Position numbers and translations under genes: made by a program. The notes beneath the pieces are model-generated. The model searched no databases. It had not been told where the DNA came from and was given only the letters and a program-made list of their open reading frames with translations. Positions 24,228-36,148 of a DNA stretch of 64,000 bases are shown in pieces. Positions within the stretch are counted from its first letter, which is position 1; the number at the start of each line of letters is the position of its first letter. The DNA comes from Ancistrus triradiatus (taxonomy: Eukaryota > Chordata > Actinopteri > Siluriformes > Loricariidae). Location of the stretch: positions 1,439,877 through 1,503,876 of the forward strand of contig JAJAGP010000016.1 of assembly GCA_025084515.1 (NCBI GenBank), in the 5' to 3' direction.

Positions 24228-25045
24228 TAACCTTGAAAAATATGAACTTTATGGGTTCTTTAAAGACGTTGTCATTTCAAACTTTTCCGTAGTAAATTAC
24301 TAGTGATTAATGACTATGACAAAATTAATGTTTACTATCCATTAAAAGCCAGCACTTGTTCTGGCATGTCACATCTTATGGTAATTCACGTTTCTACCCC
24401 AGACACCCTTGCTAAAAAAGAGCATTGAGTAGTATATGTTGTATTTTGGTTGCTGCTATGCTGGTCAATCACGACAATACGAGTTCCATGTTGGTCCAAG
24501 TTGGCTTATGCTGGTTAGTGCTGTACTTTATATGCAGCATTTCTCACATTGACTTTTATTTCATTACATCTTATGGAAAACACTGGGAATTTGCTTTCTT
24601 GAACAGTAATAACAGTGCATGCCACACAAAATGTGTTACACTAACTCATTATTTTTTCTATACCTGCTTAATCAGTTCATGGTCAATAGGGTATCCATCC
24701 CTAGACAAGCCACCAATCCATCACACAGCACATGCAGGCACTCACCCCTCTAGGATATGATTTGGAACAGCTAAACTATGTCTATGTCTGGACATATATT
24801 GGATCTGTAAAAGTAATTAGAAAGACAAGTTTGATCATACAGAATTAAGCTTTAATAATACAGCTGAAACTAGAGTGATACTGTTCACATCTATATATAT
24901 ATATGTATATATGTACACAGAAGTCTAAATAGTTTGTGACATTATCTAGTCATTGTGTAGATATGGTATGAATACATCCTAACAAGCACAGCACATATTG
25001 AAAGCAGAAGTGATGATCACGTGAGAGAGGAGTGTCACGTCCTCC
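24228..25045. other. Intergenic sequence between the hAT-like element and the Kazal gene
   Basis: AT-rich. 24655-24740 looks like a decayed copy of the repeat type at 56285, and a short AT repeat is at 24891-24912. The 111-codon open frame at 24425-24760 runs into that repeat and has no family features. Confidence 0.5.
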
Positions 25046-26179
25046 TCAGCAGCTCCCATCTTTCATAATCAAGATTTCTGTGTTGGTTTGTCTAAAGACA
25101 AAGATATGATCAATATTGCTGCATTGTAACATTAAAAAAACTGACCATAATTAATAATGGAAGAACCATGTGTACCTTAAGAATGATCAACAAACTATGC
25201 TTTAATGTTTAATACAGCTAGCAAATCCTGCATAAGAATACTCACAGCTGGTGTACACAAAGAGCACATTCGTTGGGGTAAGTGATGCCATCACTTCCAC
25301 AGACTGGAGAGTAGTTGAGGGGGCACGCCTGTGTCAGGATGACGTTTCCGCATGCCGGCTAAAACATTTAGATTTTTAGGCATGATAAAGAAGCACAAAT
25401 CATCTCTGCTGCTTAAAAGTTTTTGATATAGAATAACTACATTCACCAGATACTTTATTAGGCAGGCCTTGCTAGCACTGGTTTGGACCCCATTCAGAAC
25501 TGTCCTAATTCTTCATGGCATAGATTCAACAAGGTGCTGGAAACATTCCTCTGAGATTTTAGGCAATATTGACATTATATCATAATGGCTGCACATCCAT
25601 TTTTGCCCAGAGAACTGCCACTGACTGGATATTTTTGGTCCATTCTCTGTAAACCCTAGAGATGGCTATGTGTGAAAATCCCAGTAGATCCGCAGTTTCT
25701 GAAATACTCAGACCAGCCCGCCTAGCAACAACAACCTTGCTACGTACAAAGTCACTTCAATTACCTTTCTTCCCAATTATGATGCTCGGTTTGAACTTCA
25801 GCAGATTGTCTTAACCATGTCTACATGCATAAATGCATTGAGTTGCTGCCATGTGATTGGCTGATTAGATGTTTACGTTAATGAGCAGGTGTACCTAAAA
25901 GTGGCCAGTGAGTGTACACTGTTAGTATAAGCATCTCTTACCAGTCGGTAACGCCTTGACTTGTCTTCAGCATCTGGAAAAAAATGAAGTGTGACAAAAA
26001 CAGATTCCATAACAAGCAATAAGTATTTGGAGCTTTACTCTATACTGTGTCTCAAGTCTAACATTTATACTCGTAATATTACGTGAACATCATTACAGTT
26101 CCTTCAGATACATCAGGACATACTTACCCACAGAAAAGATGAGAAACAGACACACCAGGAGCACAGCTGTCCTTGTCAT
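25046..26179 (-). CDS. Secreted Kazal-type serine protease inhibitor (SPINK-like), complete, four exons
   Basis: Small secreted inhibitor that blocks serine proteases by presenting a rigid loop to the active site. Exons in gene order: 26128-26179, 25942-25973, 25246-25358, 25046-25091. All are GT-AG and phases fit, giving 80 residues. Residues 1-17 (MTRTAVLLVCLFLIFSV) are a signal peptide core. A short basic stretch (DKSRRYRL) follows, then one Kazal domain with six cysteines: ACG, QACPLNYSPVCGSDGITY, PNECALC and a C-terminal IMKDGSC. By alignment with the family, P1 is the Leu in C-P-L-N-Y, which suggests chymotrypsin- or elastase-like targets rather than trypsin. The C-terminal IMKDG block is most like SPINK4, but short Kazal proteins are hard to assign, so I give no symbol. 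Intron 2 holds the element at 25437. Confidence 0.92.
25437..25917. mobile_element. Non-autonomous transposon (intron 2 of the Kazal gene)
   Basis: Starts near ACATTCACCAGATACTTTAT and ends GGTGTACCTAAAAGTGGCCA then GTGAGTGTA, the inverted counterpart. It shares the interior of the element at 20966. No coding capacity. Confidence 0.85.
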
Positions 26180-26240
26180 CTCGACAATAGTTTTGTAACT
26201 CAAGCTTATGCAGTTTGTATAGATAATGCCTGAATTGGCC

Positions 26241-26250
26241 TTATAATATA
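26241..26250 (-). promoter_or_regulatory. Possible TATA box of the Kazal gene
   Basis: TATATTATAA on the minus strand, 62-71 bases upstream of the start codon, a plausible spacing for a transcription start plus a short 5' UTR. Based on motif and position only. Confidence 0.4.
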
Positions 26251-27545
26251 AGCCATGCAGCAGTGGCATGCAGATGCTGTGAGGTTGTTGCTGTGGTTTC
26301 TGTAAAGGCAGAGAGGTGTGCTGATATTTTGATGCTGGGATACCCCACCCCACTGTATACAACACATGAGAGTGACAGCTACGGCAGAGCCGCTGTATTG
26401 TTAGATTCTTTATTATGGGATGAACATTCCGTCTGGCCTAAAATTGCTGACAACTAGCCAAACTGCAGCCACCAAAATAACATCCCTAAAAATAGGACAT
26501 TGTTAGGTAACCTGTATGGGATGTATGTATATACAGTATTGTTGAAAAATCTTGAAAAAAGGCACTCTAGAAGCTGTATATGATTTTGGGATTTACATCA
26601 GTATACCAGTAGGAATAAACAAAATTTCGAACTCCAGTGATTAACCTTACAATTAAAAGTTACAAAAATGTTGTTATTAAGGGAATTACATGTACATATT
26701 AGAAATTATGTGATGTAATGTTTATTGGTGCCTGATTTAGCAAATATAACATATAGAATACTGAGAATAACTGTGGTCATAATACATATACACTGACATA
26801 CTACATCTATAGTGGATATACCCACACACACATCAGCCAAACACTGAAACCATGCACAGACTGAATAACAAATGACTGATTATCTCATTACAACCACACA
26901 ACATGTTCAGCCCTGGAATATATTAGACAGTAAGTGTTCAGGACATATACAGCATTTAGCAGACACCCTTATCCGGAGTGACTTACAATTGATACAGTCT
27001 TAAAAATATACAAAAAAAACGTGTTTTTGTTGTATATTTTTGTTCTACATATTGCATTTTCAACACAGACATGGGCTGCACATAAACCTTTTATACAGTT
27101 CCCAATCACTTTTGCAAATATGAAGTGTTAATGTGCTGCGATCACACTCATCTGATCCTCACTGAGATATACCACAAAAGTTTTGAGTTACACATCTCGG
27201 TTTCCGTATTACAACACATTGAGAAAATGGTGCACACGTAAAGTGCTAGGTTATGTCCAAACTGACTGCTGGTAGTACGTGAAACTACACTTTGCTTTTG
27301 TATGGAGATTATATGTGATGCAATCTAGACCTTTTTTATTCTTAGTTTTTTGTATTACAAATACTGAAGCTATGCAATCGGCTATTTAACGCTTAGTCTC
27401 ATTCAGGCTTTAGGTACTTTGGCATACTATACTATAGTATACTACACTATACAATAGGGGAGTACGCTGTTTGGGACGTACCCGTGTTCAAAGGCACGTA
27501 GCGTTTTAACAGTAAGGAGCTGAAGCCTTTCCTGGTGGAACAGTC
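26251..27545. other. Shared upstream region between the Kazal gene and nipsnap3a
   Basis: About 1.3 kb between two divergent start codons. It contains a 59-base SINE tail fragment at 26945-27003 and otherwise unremarkable AT-rich sequence. No CpG-rich promoter is obvious. 27430-27545 just before nipsnap3a is the most GC-balanced part. Confidence 0.5.
26945..27003 (-). repeat. SINE tail fragment
   Basis: TACAGCATTTAGCAGACACC followed by the tail block of the SINE, then lost. Confidence 0.8.
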
Positions 27546-30500
27546 ATGTTTCCTATCCGAAATGCCTTGCGAAGAGCAACAGTTGAGGCAGATAAGCTCA
27601 TCTGTTGGAGAACTGTGCGTGAGGTGAGTGGTGTGAGTTTATTATTGTACGTGTTTCAGTATGTTGAACAGCTAATGCGCTAGCACGGACGCACCCTCCC
27701 TATATAAATATTGGCCTAAAACAAAAACGTGTCAGTCTCAGAGTGAAAGAGAAACAACTCTGTCCATGCTTCTCACATGCAGATTTGAGTTTGCAGTAGG
27801 TTAGGCAATAACAATTAAGAATGCATGTTAAACCTCGACTGATAATGTTTTGAAGCAACTCTTAAGCAAACATCAGGATTATCCATAGAAAACGTTCTAA
27901 GTGGAAAGGCTGTTAACTGTTAAATGCTAAACCGTATTGGTTTTCTTAATTACAAGATCATTTAACCACAAAACGCTCTGCCCTGGTGGGATCACTTCCA
28001 TAAAGACAAATGTCTTAATATGCATGTAATATGGAAGTAAAGTACTTATAATTACTGTCCTGGGTTCTCTCTGACAAGCTTTAACCAGATATGTGCACTC
28101 ACTTATTAGACTGATTGTGTACTCATGATTATAACATAGAAATCTAGAAATATAACACTTGTTCCACTATGTTCCATGGCTATTTCAGTTCAACCTTTGT
28201 ACTATGCTGAGAATTCTGTGTGAGTGCCCTTGGATCTGTGGCTTATGATTAACATCATTCCAGTTTCAGGTGGTGTTCCAGTTGCAGCTCATGAACTTTC
28301 CATGCACCTGTTTATTCTTATCCATTTGACTGAGTTGGCTGGATTATAATGTATGACCGTTGATCACCACGGTGTGTCAGTAATATTCTGGGGTTTCTGT
28401 TTACACCCAGCAATCCAGGGCCTCTTTCTCAACGGGGCCACAACAGCAGCACGGAACCTTCTACGAGTTTCGCACCTACGACATCAAACCTCATCTGAAT
28501 GCCGCTTTCCTCAAGCTGACCAGCGAGAAGATCCACTTGCGCACGGCTCACTCTGAACTCCTAGGCTACTGGACTGTGGAGTTTGGAGGCGTCAATCAGG
28601 TTTTTCACATTTGGAAGTATGGTGAGCTGAAAGATTGATTGCAATTAAATGGAGATTAAGAGAGAGATTTACCTCAGTACTTTGGATTGTCTCAATTAAT
28701 TCTGAAACCATTTGTAGCCTGCTAAAAATTTTATTACTGTGTTTTTGTATGACTAACAGGCAGTTATAGATTCCATGAAGTTCCTATAAATAGCAAATTA
28801 AAAAATGTGATTACTTGTTTGAGACAGTTAATTGATGTGGTTCTATTAGAATAAGCACATGTTGGTTTGTTTGGCTCGTTGTACTTCTACATTGGCAGTG
28901 CTGTCAGGTGTACTTACCATGTACCATGTTCGTTGGAGGTGTCTGTTGATATGCACTGTCTATCACCACCAAAATTTGAAATCTAAATGTCTCTCAAAGC
29001 ATTTAGCCCTATATTGGCTATATCTGTGTCCAGTTGTTTGGATAAGTGCCTGCAAATGTGTTGTACTTGCACGTATGGTGAGAATGTATTGGGAGCAGTT
29101 ACTACTATCTGTGGATACGTGCTTGTATTACCACTAATTGGAGCAAGTGCTGTAATGAAAGTCATATTAATGAACCTTTTTCACACATTTCTCAGACAGC
29201 TTTGCCAAGCGGGCTGCTGTACGTGCAGCTCTGGCGAAGGACCCTGACTGGATCGAGCAGTACATCTCGAAAGTCATGCCCATGTTGAGCTTTCAGGATA
29301 ATGAAGTTGCATATCTGGTGCCCTGGAGCAAGATTCAGAAACCGCCTAAAGAGGGAGGTAAGAATATGCCTTTGTAATGTGTGCAGGATGTGGTTTTGCA
29401 TTGTCTTGTTGAAAAATGCATGGACATCCCTGGAAAAGTGTTAAAGGCAGCATATGCAGCACTACATATAACACTGCTGCAAAGGCATTGTCAGCTTAAA
29501 AATTAGTTTGTGATGTGCCATACTGAGTAATCATAACAGCATAGAAGTGAATCTGTATAGTGTTTGAGTATGTGTTGATGTAGATTCTTTGGGCTCTGTA
29601 AAAAGTGAGAGTATGTGCATTAGAGAGAAAAATGGAGATCGACAGTGAGAATGTCTTTGTGTCTGAACAGTGAATGGGTGGGATTAGAGTTAGCCATGTG
29701 AACAGCCTGTTTGTCTGAGCAGCTATATTTTTGTGTGCACATTATAGGAATTAGGTCAGCTTTGTTTGAACAGTAGAGTTTACAATACATGTAACAGAGA
29801 GCATCAGCCTATGTCTGACTGACTGAGAAAATGAGAAAAACAACAGATCAATCAGACTGTAACTAATTTAGCTGTTTTATATTACAACCCAAAATCAGAA
29901 AACATTGGGACAGAGTGGAGAATGCAAAAAAAAAAAAAAATTAATGTTTTGTATGGTCAACTTCATTTCATTTGTTAATTTACATTTACAGCATTTAGCA
30001 GACACCCTTATCCAGAGCGACTTACAATTGGTACAGTCTTACAATCCAAGCAGTTGTGGGTTAAGGGTCTTGGACCCAAGGACCCAACAGTGGCAGCTTG
30101 GCAGAGGGGGGGATTTGAACCCTGGACTTTTTGGTCCATGGTCCAGTACCTTAACCACTAGGCTACCACAGTCCCATAACACGCATCTATTCCTGAATGT
30201 CAGTCCGGGACTGTGGTAGCCTAGCGGTTAAGTTACTGGACTATGGACCAGAAGGTCCAGGGTTCAAATCCCACCTGTGCCATGCTGCCACTGTTGGGTC
30301 CTTGAGCAAGGCCCTTAACCCACAATTGCTTGGATTGTAAGATTGTACTAATTGTAAGTTGTTCTGGATAAGGGTGTCTGCTAAATGATGTCAATGTCAA
30401 TGTAAAATGTACAACACATTAGAAAAAAAACTGTAATCCAAATGCATTTATCACTTTAATTTTGTCATTACTTTTCACAGCACTTAAAAGATGTTTTTGC

Positions 30501-33500
30501 ACCGAAAATACCAAGCGATTAAGTGTTTCGGGTGCTTTTGTAAGAGTTGAAGTGCTTTTGTAATGTGTGCAGCAACAGGTTTTGGATTGTCTTGAAAAAT
30601 GCATGGATGTCCCAGGAAAAGATGTCATGTTGAAGGCAGTTTTTCCTCTTTAGCTCACGGCGTCCATTTCTTCCAGACAAGATCTGGAATACTGATGGAC
30701 CATCCCAGGTTCCTAGAGTAGTTGACACTGCTTCTGGACATGGTTAACAAAAGGCTTCTTTTTGCACAGTAAAGTTTAAAGACATGCGTTTGGTCACTTC
30801 GTGTCCCTGCAGTATCTTTGAGTGACTGAGTGAGTGGGTGGCACTCTGTCTAGAGTAGGTTTTCATGTTGCGCCCCATGCTGCCAATTAGGCCATGGTTC
30901 CCAGCAACCCTGACATGGATTAAGTGGGTATGAAAATTAATGGTTTCACCGCCTGTTTTCATAGCATATAAAATATAGTTTTACAGAATTGCATTTTGTA
31001 TCTTGTCTTGTTTGCACATGGTGGGTAATTGTGATAAAGTCCCTGCTGTTTAAATGGATGAAGCCCTATTCAGTTTGAAGATAACAGGCAGAGAGGAGGA
31101 CCAATCAGAAGTCCTCAATGCCGCTGTATTATACTGTCATTATTTAAAGTAGATAGAAATATGAAAATAAAGCAAGAAGATAGGAATTTTTCCCCATGAA
31201 AAAATAAAGGAAATGGCTTTTTAATTTCTGAAATGTAAATAGTGCAAAACAATGCACATTTTTGCATAGGTTAAAAACAAACAAACAAACAAACAAAAAC
31301 TTTAGTCCTCTGAAATTAAAATAAATGTCTATAAATAGAGTTTTAGAATTGTAAATACAATGGCCTGTTGCAGCTTAATCATAGATTAAATAACCGAGTG
31401 AAAACAATCCTTTTTATAACTGAAGAATAACAATTCAAAATAATGAGTACTTTTCTTGCAATACAAATTTAAACAAAAAAGAATCTTTAGTCTGCTGCAA
31501 ATAAAAGAAAGGAGTTTTAAATGCACGTGAGCATGACGTATGGTTGCATTAGATGCCATAACAAACAGAACATGTGACATTTCTGCATCTCCATGTATTT
31601 ACACCCCTGTTATTTATCCTAATCTGATATTAAGCATTAGTTCGGGTGACCAGACCTCCTTCAATTTTCCATGTACATCAACTACTATAAAAAAAACCAA
31701 GCACTATCTGGTTTTCCTCAGGGGTTTATGAACTGGCATCTTTCCAGATGAAACCAGGAGGTCCAGCTGTGTGGGGTCAAGCCTTTCAGGGATCTGTGTG
31801 TACCCATGCAGCTCCAGGATATGCTCACCCTGTAGGTGTGTTCCACGCTGAGTTTGGAGAGCTCAATAAAGGTGAGTGCACAGGAAGGATTACAATTTAT
31901 TTCAATCGCTGGCCTAAAATGTAATACACAGGGTAGTGTCTGTTTTTTAAACGTGAACATCCACACATGCACACATCTGGTTTTGAGTACAGTAATTGTA
32001 ACCCTAACATGCTGAAGTCTGTACCATTTTAAATACGTCAATACCCTCTGCCCTCTTTAAGCATCAGCTGCTGGTTAGTGTAAAAGTTACTTTAGGTATC
32101 ATTTTTGAAAAGCACATGACGGTTTGGTTCACCATGTGGAAGGAAGTATCTTGAATTGTGTGCTTTTGAATGTGTGGCAGTGCATATTCTTTGGTGGTAT
32201 GAGAGTGTAGACCATCGGGCAGCCATAAGACACACAGCCCACAGTGACCCCAGAGTCGTGTCTGCAGGTAACAGCTATTTTTTCACAAAATATTGACATT
32301 GAATAATACCGTATTTTCCGGACCATATAGCGCACCGGGTTATAAGGCGCATGAAATAAAACAAAACTCTTAAGTTCCGTCGGAAGCTCAGTTTGGTCTT
32401 TACCTGGCACAGGGCGTCTTCTTGCTTCCTCCACTTCCGTACCATTGATTCGTTAATGTTGAATTCTCTCACAGCTGCTCTATGACCATGTTGTACTGGC
32501 GCGTGACTGATAGCGTTTGGTTTTTGTAAATCCGCTTCGAAAATAAATGAATGAATGCACGTACCCTAATGCTGAAGCCACATACCGTATTACTACTACT
32601 CCGCTACTGCTTGCTAGCACTACGTGGTGGCCGTAAGCTTCGTAACTTACCAAGGCCGTGCTAAAACATTTTGACAGATTTATGATCGCCGTGTACCATC
32701 TACAATCGGTTCTTCTAAGTGTCAGAAAGCACAACCAGAATTAATTCAATACATTAGACGCGTGGGGGCCGAACGCACCGCATTTTAAGGCGCACTGTCG
32801 ATTTTTTGAGAAAATTAAAGGATTTTAAGTGCGCCTTATGGTCCGAAAAATACGGTATATTGTTTCATGTAGTAAAACAGCTCAAAAATAAACAAGTGGT
32901 TATGGATTAAATTAATATTAAATTTCACGATGCATCAAAGCAGTGGTTCCCAAACCTTTTCTGCAGCGCCCCCAGTGCCCCCCCCCCAACTGGAACATCC
33001 ATGGATATATCACCTTTATGCTAACTGTAATGGACCATTAATAAAAAGAATGTCCAGGGTTCAAATCCCACTTTTGCTCACTTTGGATTGTAAGATTGTA
33101 TCAGTTGTAAGTTGCACTGGATAAGGCCATCTGCTAAATGACAAATGCTTGCTTTCTACAAGTGTTATAGTAGCTTATGTCATTTAGAAATGAGCAAAAA
33201 AAGTGTAACTTTTGCATAGGATAAGATTGCAAGATAAGATTGCAAACATAACACAATATCTGACTGAAGAACTAATGAAAACTGTCCAAGCAAAGTATGT
33301 TTTGCAGCAATGCTTATGTCTGCCCCAACAACTGCCTTAAGACTTTTCCAGAGCGATTTACATCTGAAACAATCTTACAATCCAAGCAACTACAGATTTA
33401 GGGTCTTGCTCAACTTTTGCAGAGGTGGGATTTGAACCCAGGACCTTTTGGTTCACAGTCCAGTACCCTACCCGCTAAAATGTTTATAGAAAGTTGTGAT

Positions 33501-33614
33501 TGGTGTAATTATTGTCTTGCTTGTGTTTTCTTGGCAGTACGACAGAGTGTTTCCTACCTGGAATCTCAGAGAAACAAGCTCCTGTTGCCTTGCTCCTACT
33601 CCCCTCTCAAGTAG
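27546..33614 (+). CDS. nipsnap3a: NIPSNAP3-like mitochondrial protein, complete, six exons
   Basis: Exons: 27546-27623, 28411-28621, 29196-29357, 31722-31871, 32181-32267, 33538-33614. All junctions are GT-AG, phases fit, 254 residues (human NIPSNAP3A 247). The N-terminus (MFPIRNALRRATVEADK) is rich in Arg and poor in acids at the start, as expected for a mitochondrial leader. Two NIPSNAP (ferredoxin-like dimeric barrel) repeats follow: repeat one with GTFYEFRTYDIKP, LRTAHSELLGYWTVEFGG and VFHIWKY, repeat two with VYELASFQMKPGGPAVWG, VGVFHAEFGELNKVHILWWY, DHRAA and DPRVVSAVRQSVSYL. It ends CSYSPLK, like the human SFSPLK. Relatives NIPSNAP1 and 2 act as mitophagy signals; a biochemical activity for NIPSNAP3 is not established. 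It is convergent with abca1, as in human. Introns 3 and 5 carry SINE and pogo-type insertions. Confidence 0.97.
29378..29465 (+). repeat. Fragment of a fish DNA-transposon family (nipsnap3a intron 3)
   Basis: GTAATGTGTGCAGGATGTGG and TTGAAAAATGCATGGACATC recur in altered form at 30557-30640 in the same intron. Confidence 0.6.
29980..30175 (-). repeat. tRNA-derived SINE (left arm of an inverted pair)
   Basis: Full-length minus-strand copy. Its 5' head faces the head of the plus-strand copy at 30207, 31 bases away. Confidence 0.92.
30207..30406 (+). repeat. tRNA-derived SINE (right arm of an inverted pair)
   Basis: Full-length plus-strand copy (GGGACTGTGGTAGCCTAGCG at the head, B box GGGTTCAAATCCC, tail ATGTCAATGTCAATG). 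Head to head with the copy at 29980. Confidence 0.92.
30801..31721. other. Remainder of nipsnap3a intron 3
   Basis: AT-rich, with a short AAAC repeat at about 31277-31297. No exon or clear repeat. Confidence 0.55.
32306..32858. mobile_element. Pogo-like miniature element (nipsnap3a intron 5)
   Basis: The ends are near-perfect inverted repeats starting ATACCGTATTTTCCGGACCA at the left, with a right end whose complement starts ATACCGTATTTTTCGGACCA, followed by GCGCAC-rich subterminal DNA. A TA dinucleotide lies at each edge. The minus strand keeps a short relic of the N-terminal DNA-binding region of a pogo/Tigger-type transposase (MREFNINESMVRKWRKQED, about 32415-32472) but no catalytic domain, so the element is a deletion derivative. 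Confidence 0.85.
33050..33143 (+). repeat. SINE fragment
   Basis: B box (GGGTTCAAATCCC), then the last third (GGATTGTAAGATTGTATCAG; GGATAAGGCCATCTGCTAAA). Head and middle lost. Confidence 0.8.
33342..33478 (-). repeat. SINE, partial minus-strand copy
   Basis: Contains CCAGAGCGATTTACATC, GGGATTTGAACCCAGGACC and CAGTACCCTACCCGCTA. The outer tail is missing. It ends 60 bases before the last exon of nipsnap3a. Confidence 0.8.
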
Positions 33615-34600
33615 ATGTGCATGCTGTTACTTTCATATCTCTTGGGCTGCTTCTCAGGTTGGGTTGTGTTGTTATAAGGGTGGATGGATAAATACGAAGA
33701 GAGTCTGGAGGATATCTGTTCATGTCCTTACATAATCATGTATATGAACATGCTGACACTGTAGGGCTTTGCCTTTTGGATATTCTTTGTTCACACTTGC
33801 AGCATTGCTGTTGTTAGATGTGTTACTAAGGGTGCTGAGCCCAAGCAAGTGAAGCCATACTGTATTTCTGGTTTTGTTATTATGTATAGAAACAGCTACA
33901 ATTTTGCAAAATAGTGTAAATTTAATGATGATTTACTGATTTAGATGTACTTAGATGTAATCCATATGGGATTGGCGGCGTGCAATGGTTAACTTAATAA
34001 TTTGTTCTGTGTTAAATAAGAATTTACTTTCCACACTTCATGTATGCCCCGTGAAAAAGGACGTTGACCGAAATGGTTTAGATACTTTGCATTAATTAAA
34101 ATACAATAAGAAAACATTTATACAGTACTGTACTGTATAATACATTAATTCTCATCTTTGTGCCTTTTATAAAACTTAAAACACTTACTGAAAACAATGT
34201 TACCATGTTGTTTTCTGCCCTTTCAAGACTACAATTCTCTTTTCTGTCAGCAGTTGTCGCAAGGGTCCGCTCGTACTAGATTTATGCCATTCAGACATGA
34301 ATTAAAGTGTATATGATACAGAACTGTATTGTCTATTATAATTCTTAATACTTTGGGTGGACATTGATCGGCACATACCTGTATTGTCATCAAAGAAAGA
34401 GGTAAGGCCACGTGCATGCCTATACATTAAGAGATTCAGATTCTACTGTATATAAATTAGACACTCACCTCTTTCCTCTGGCAAACTGATGTTTTCTAAA
34501 TCAAAAACACTTCTGGCTATATGAATAAAGCTAAATGGTGAATGCATACATTTTCAGTGTTGCTGATTCTGGGGTAGACATAATTTAGTACCGTGACTTA
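33615..34600 (+). other. nipsnap3a: nipsnap3a 3' UTR and intergenic sequence
   Basis: Follows the nipsnap3a stop. The first clear AATAAA is at 34524-34529, which would give a 3' UTR of about 900 bases. No other feature is seen. Confidence 0.4.
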
Positions 34601-36148
34601 CAGTGGTGCTTGAAACTTTGTGAACCCTTTAGAATTTTCTATATTTCTGCATAAATATGACCTAAAACATCATCAGATTTTCACACAAGTATTAAAAGTA
34701 GATAAGGAGAACCCAGTTAAACAAATGAGACAAAAATATTATACTTGGTCTTTTTAAATTTATTGAGGAAAAAAAATGGTCCAATATTGACATATTAGTG
34801 AGTTGCAAAAGTATGTGAACCTTTGGCTTTCAGTATCTGGTGTGAACCCCCCTGTGCAGCAATAGACTGCAACTAAACGTTTTCTTCCTTGGGGTAACTG
34901 TTTGATCAGTCTCTGCACACCGGCTTGGAGGAATTGTATCCAAATTCCTTCGTACATGAACAGCTTCAGCTCTGGGATGTTGGTGGTTTTTTCCTCACAT
35001 TAGCTGCTCACTTCAGGTCCTTCTACCACATTGGGTCCATTGATTAAGGTCAGGACTTTGACCTTGGCCATTCCAAAACATGAACTTTTTTATTTCTTCT
35101 TTAACCATTTCTGGGGTGTTGGTAGAACGACTTGTGTGCTTTAGGGTCGTTGTCTTTGCTGCATGACCCACCTTCTCTTGAGATTCAGTTCATGGACAGA
35201 ATGTCCTGATATTTTTCCATTTTCCTTTAGAATTCTCTGATATAATTCAGAAATTCATTGCTCCATCATGATGGCAAGCGCCGTTCTGGCCCAGATGTCA
35301 GCAAAACAAACGCCCCGAACCATGATACTAACCACCCACCATGTTTCACAGATGGGATAGGGGTGTCCTTCTTCTGCTGGAATGCAGTGTTTTTCCTTTA
35401 TCCAAGAAAGTTCTATTTTGGTCTCTAATCCCGTCCACAAAAAAACAGGGGCGCCTGGGGCCTTCCAATAGCCTTCTGGCTTTGGGGCCCACGTGAGTGG
35501 CTTTAGCAAACTGCAGACGAGCAGGCAATGTTTTCTTTTTGGAGAGCAGTGGGGCTTTCCTCCTTGCAACCCTGCCATGTCACACCCTTGTTGTTCAGTT
35601 TTTCTTCTGATGTGGACTCATGCACATTAACATTAGCCAGTGTGAGTAGAGGCCCTTGCGCCTTGCTCTTGGAGTGATCTTTGTTGTTGATCTTTAGAGA
35701 TGGTTTTGTAACCTTTTCCAGCCTGATGAGCAATCAACAACTCTTTCTGAGGTCCCCAGAAATCTCCTTTGTTCGTGCCATGATACACTTCCACAAACAT
35801 GTGTTGTGAAGAGCAGACTTTGATAGATCCCTGTTCTTTAAATAAAACAAGGTGCCCACTCACACCTGATTGTCATCCCATTGATTGAAAACACCTGACT
35901 CTAATTTCACCTTCAAATTAACTGCTAATCCTAGAGGTTCACATACTTTTGCCACTCACTATCATGTAATATTGGATCATTTTCCTCAATAAATAAATGA
36001 CCAAATATAATATTTTTGTCTCATTTGTTTAACTGGGTTCTCTTTATCTACTTTTAATACTTGTGTGAAAATCTGATGATGTTTTAGGTCATACTTATGC
36101 AGAAATATTGAAAGTTCTAAAGGGTTCACAAACTTTCAAGCACCACTG
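34601..36148 (-). mobile_element. Tc1-like transposon (family B), broken transposase
   Basis: Flanked by TA. Long inverted repeats start CAGTGGTGCTTGAAACTTTG at the left and end TTTCAAGCACCACTG at the right, about 200 bases each. The transposase lies on the minus strand with its start near 35781 (complement ATGGCACGAACAAAGGAGAT). HQAGKGYKTISKD, LTLANVNVHE, and at lower similarity KRKHCLLVCSLLKP-region pieces are in different frames, so several indels and stops inactivate it. The element is the same family as 60250. It lies between the 3' ends of nipsnap3a and abca1. Confidence 0.93.

Larger units (their letters stand above)
29883..30800 (+). mobile_element. Decayed DNA transposon copy split by a SINE pair
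   Basis: Starts with TTACAACCCAAAATCAGAAA then ACATTGGGACAGAGTG, which I recognise as the terminus of a common fish element, and resumes after two SINEs at about 30480 with TTTTTGCACCGAAAATACC and, on to 30790, sequence like its interior. No intact frame remains. Confidence 0.5.
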
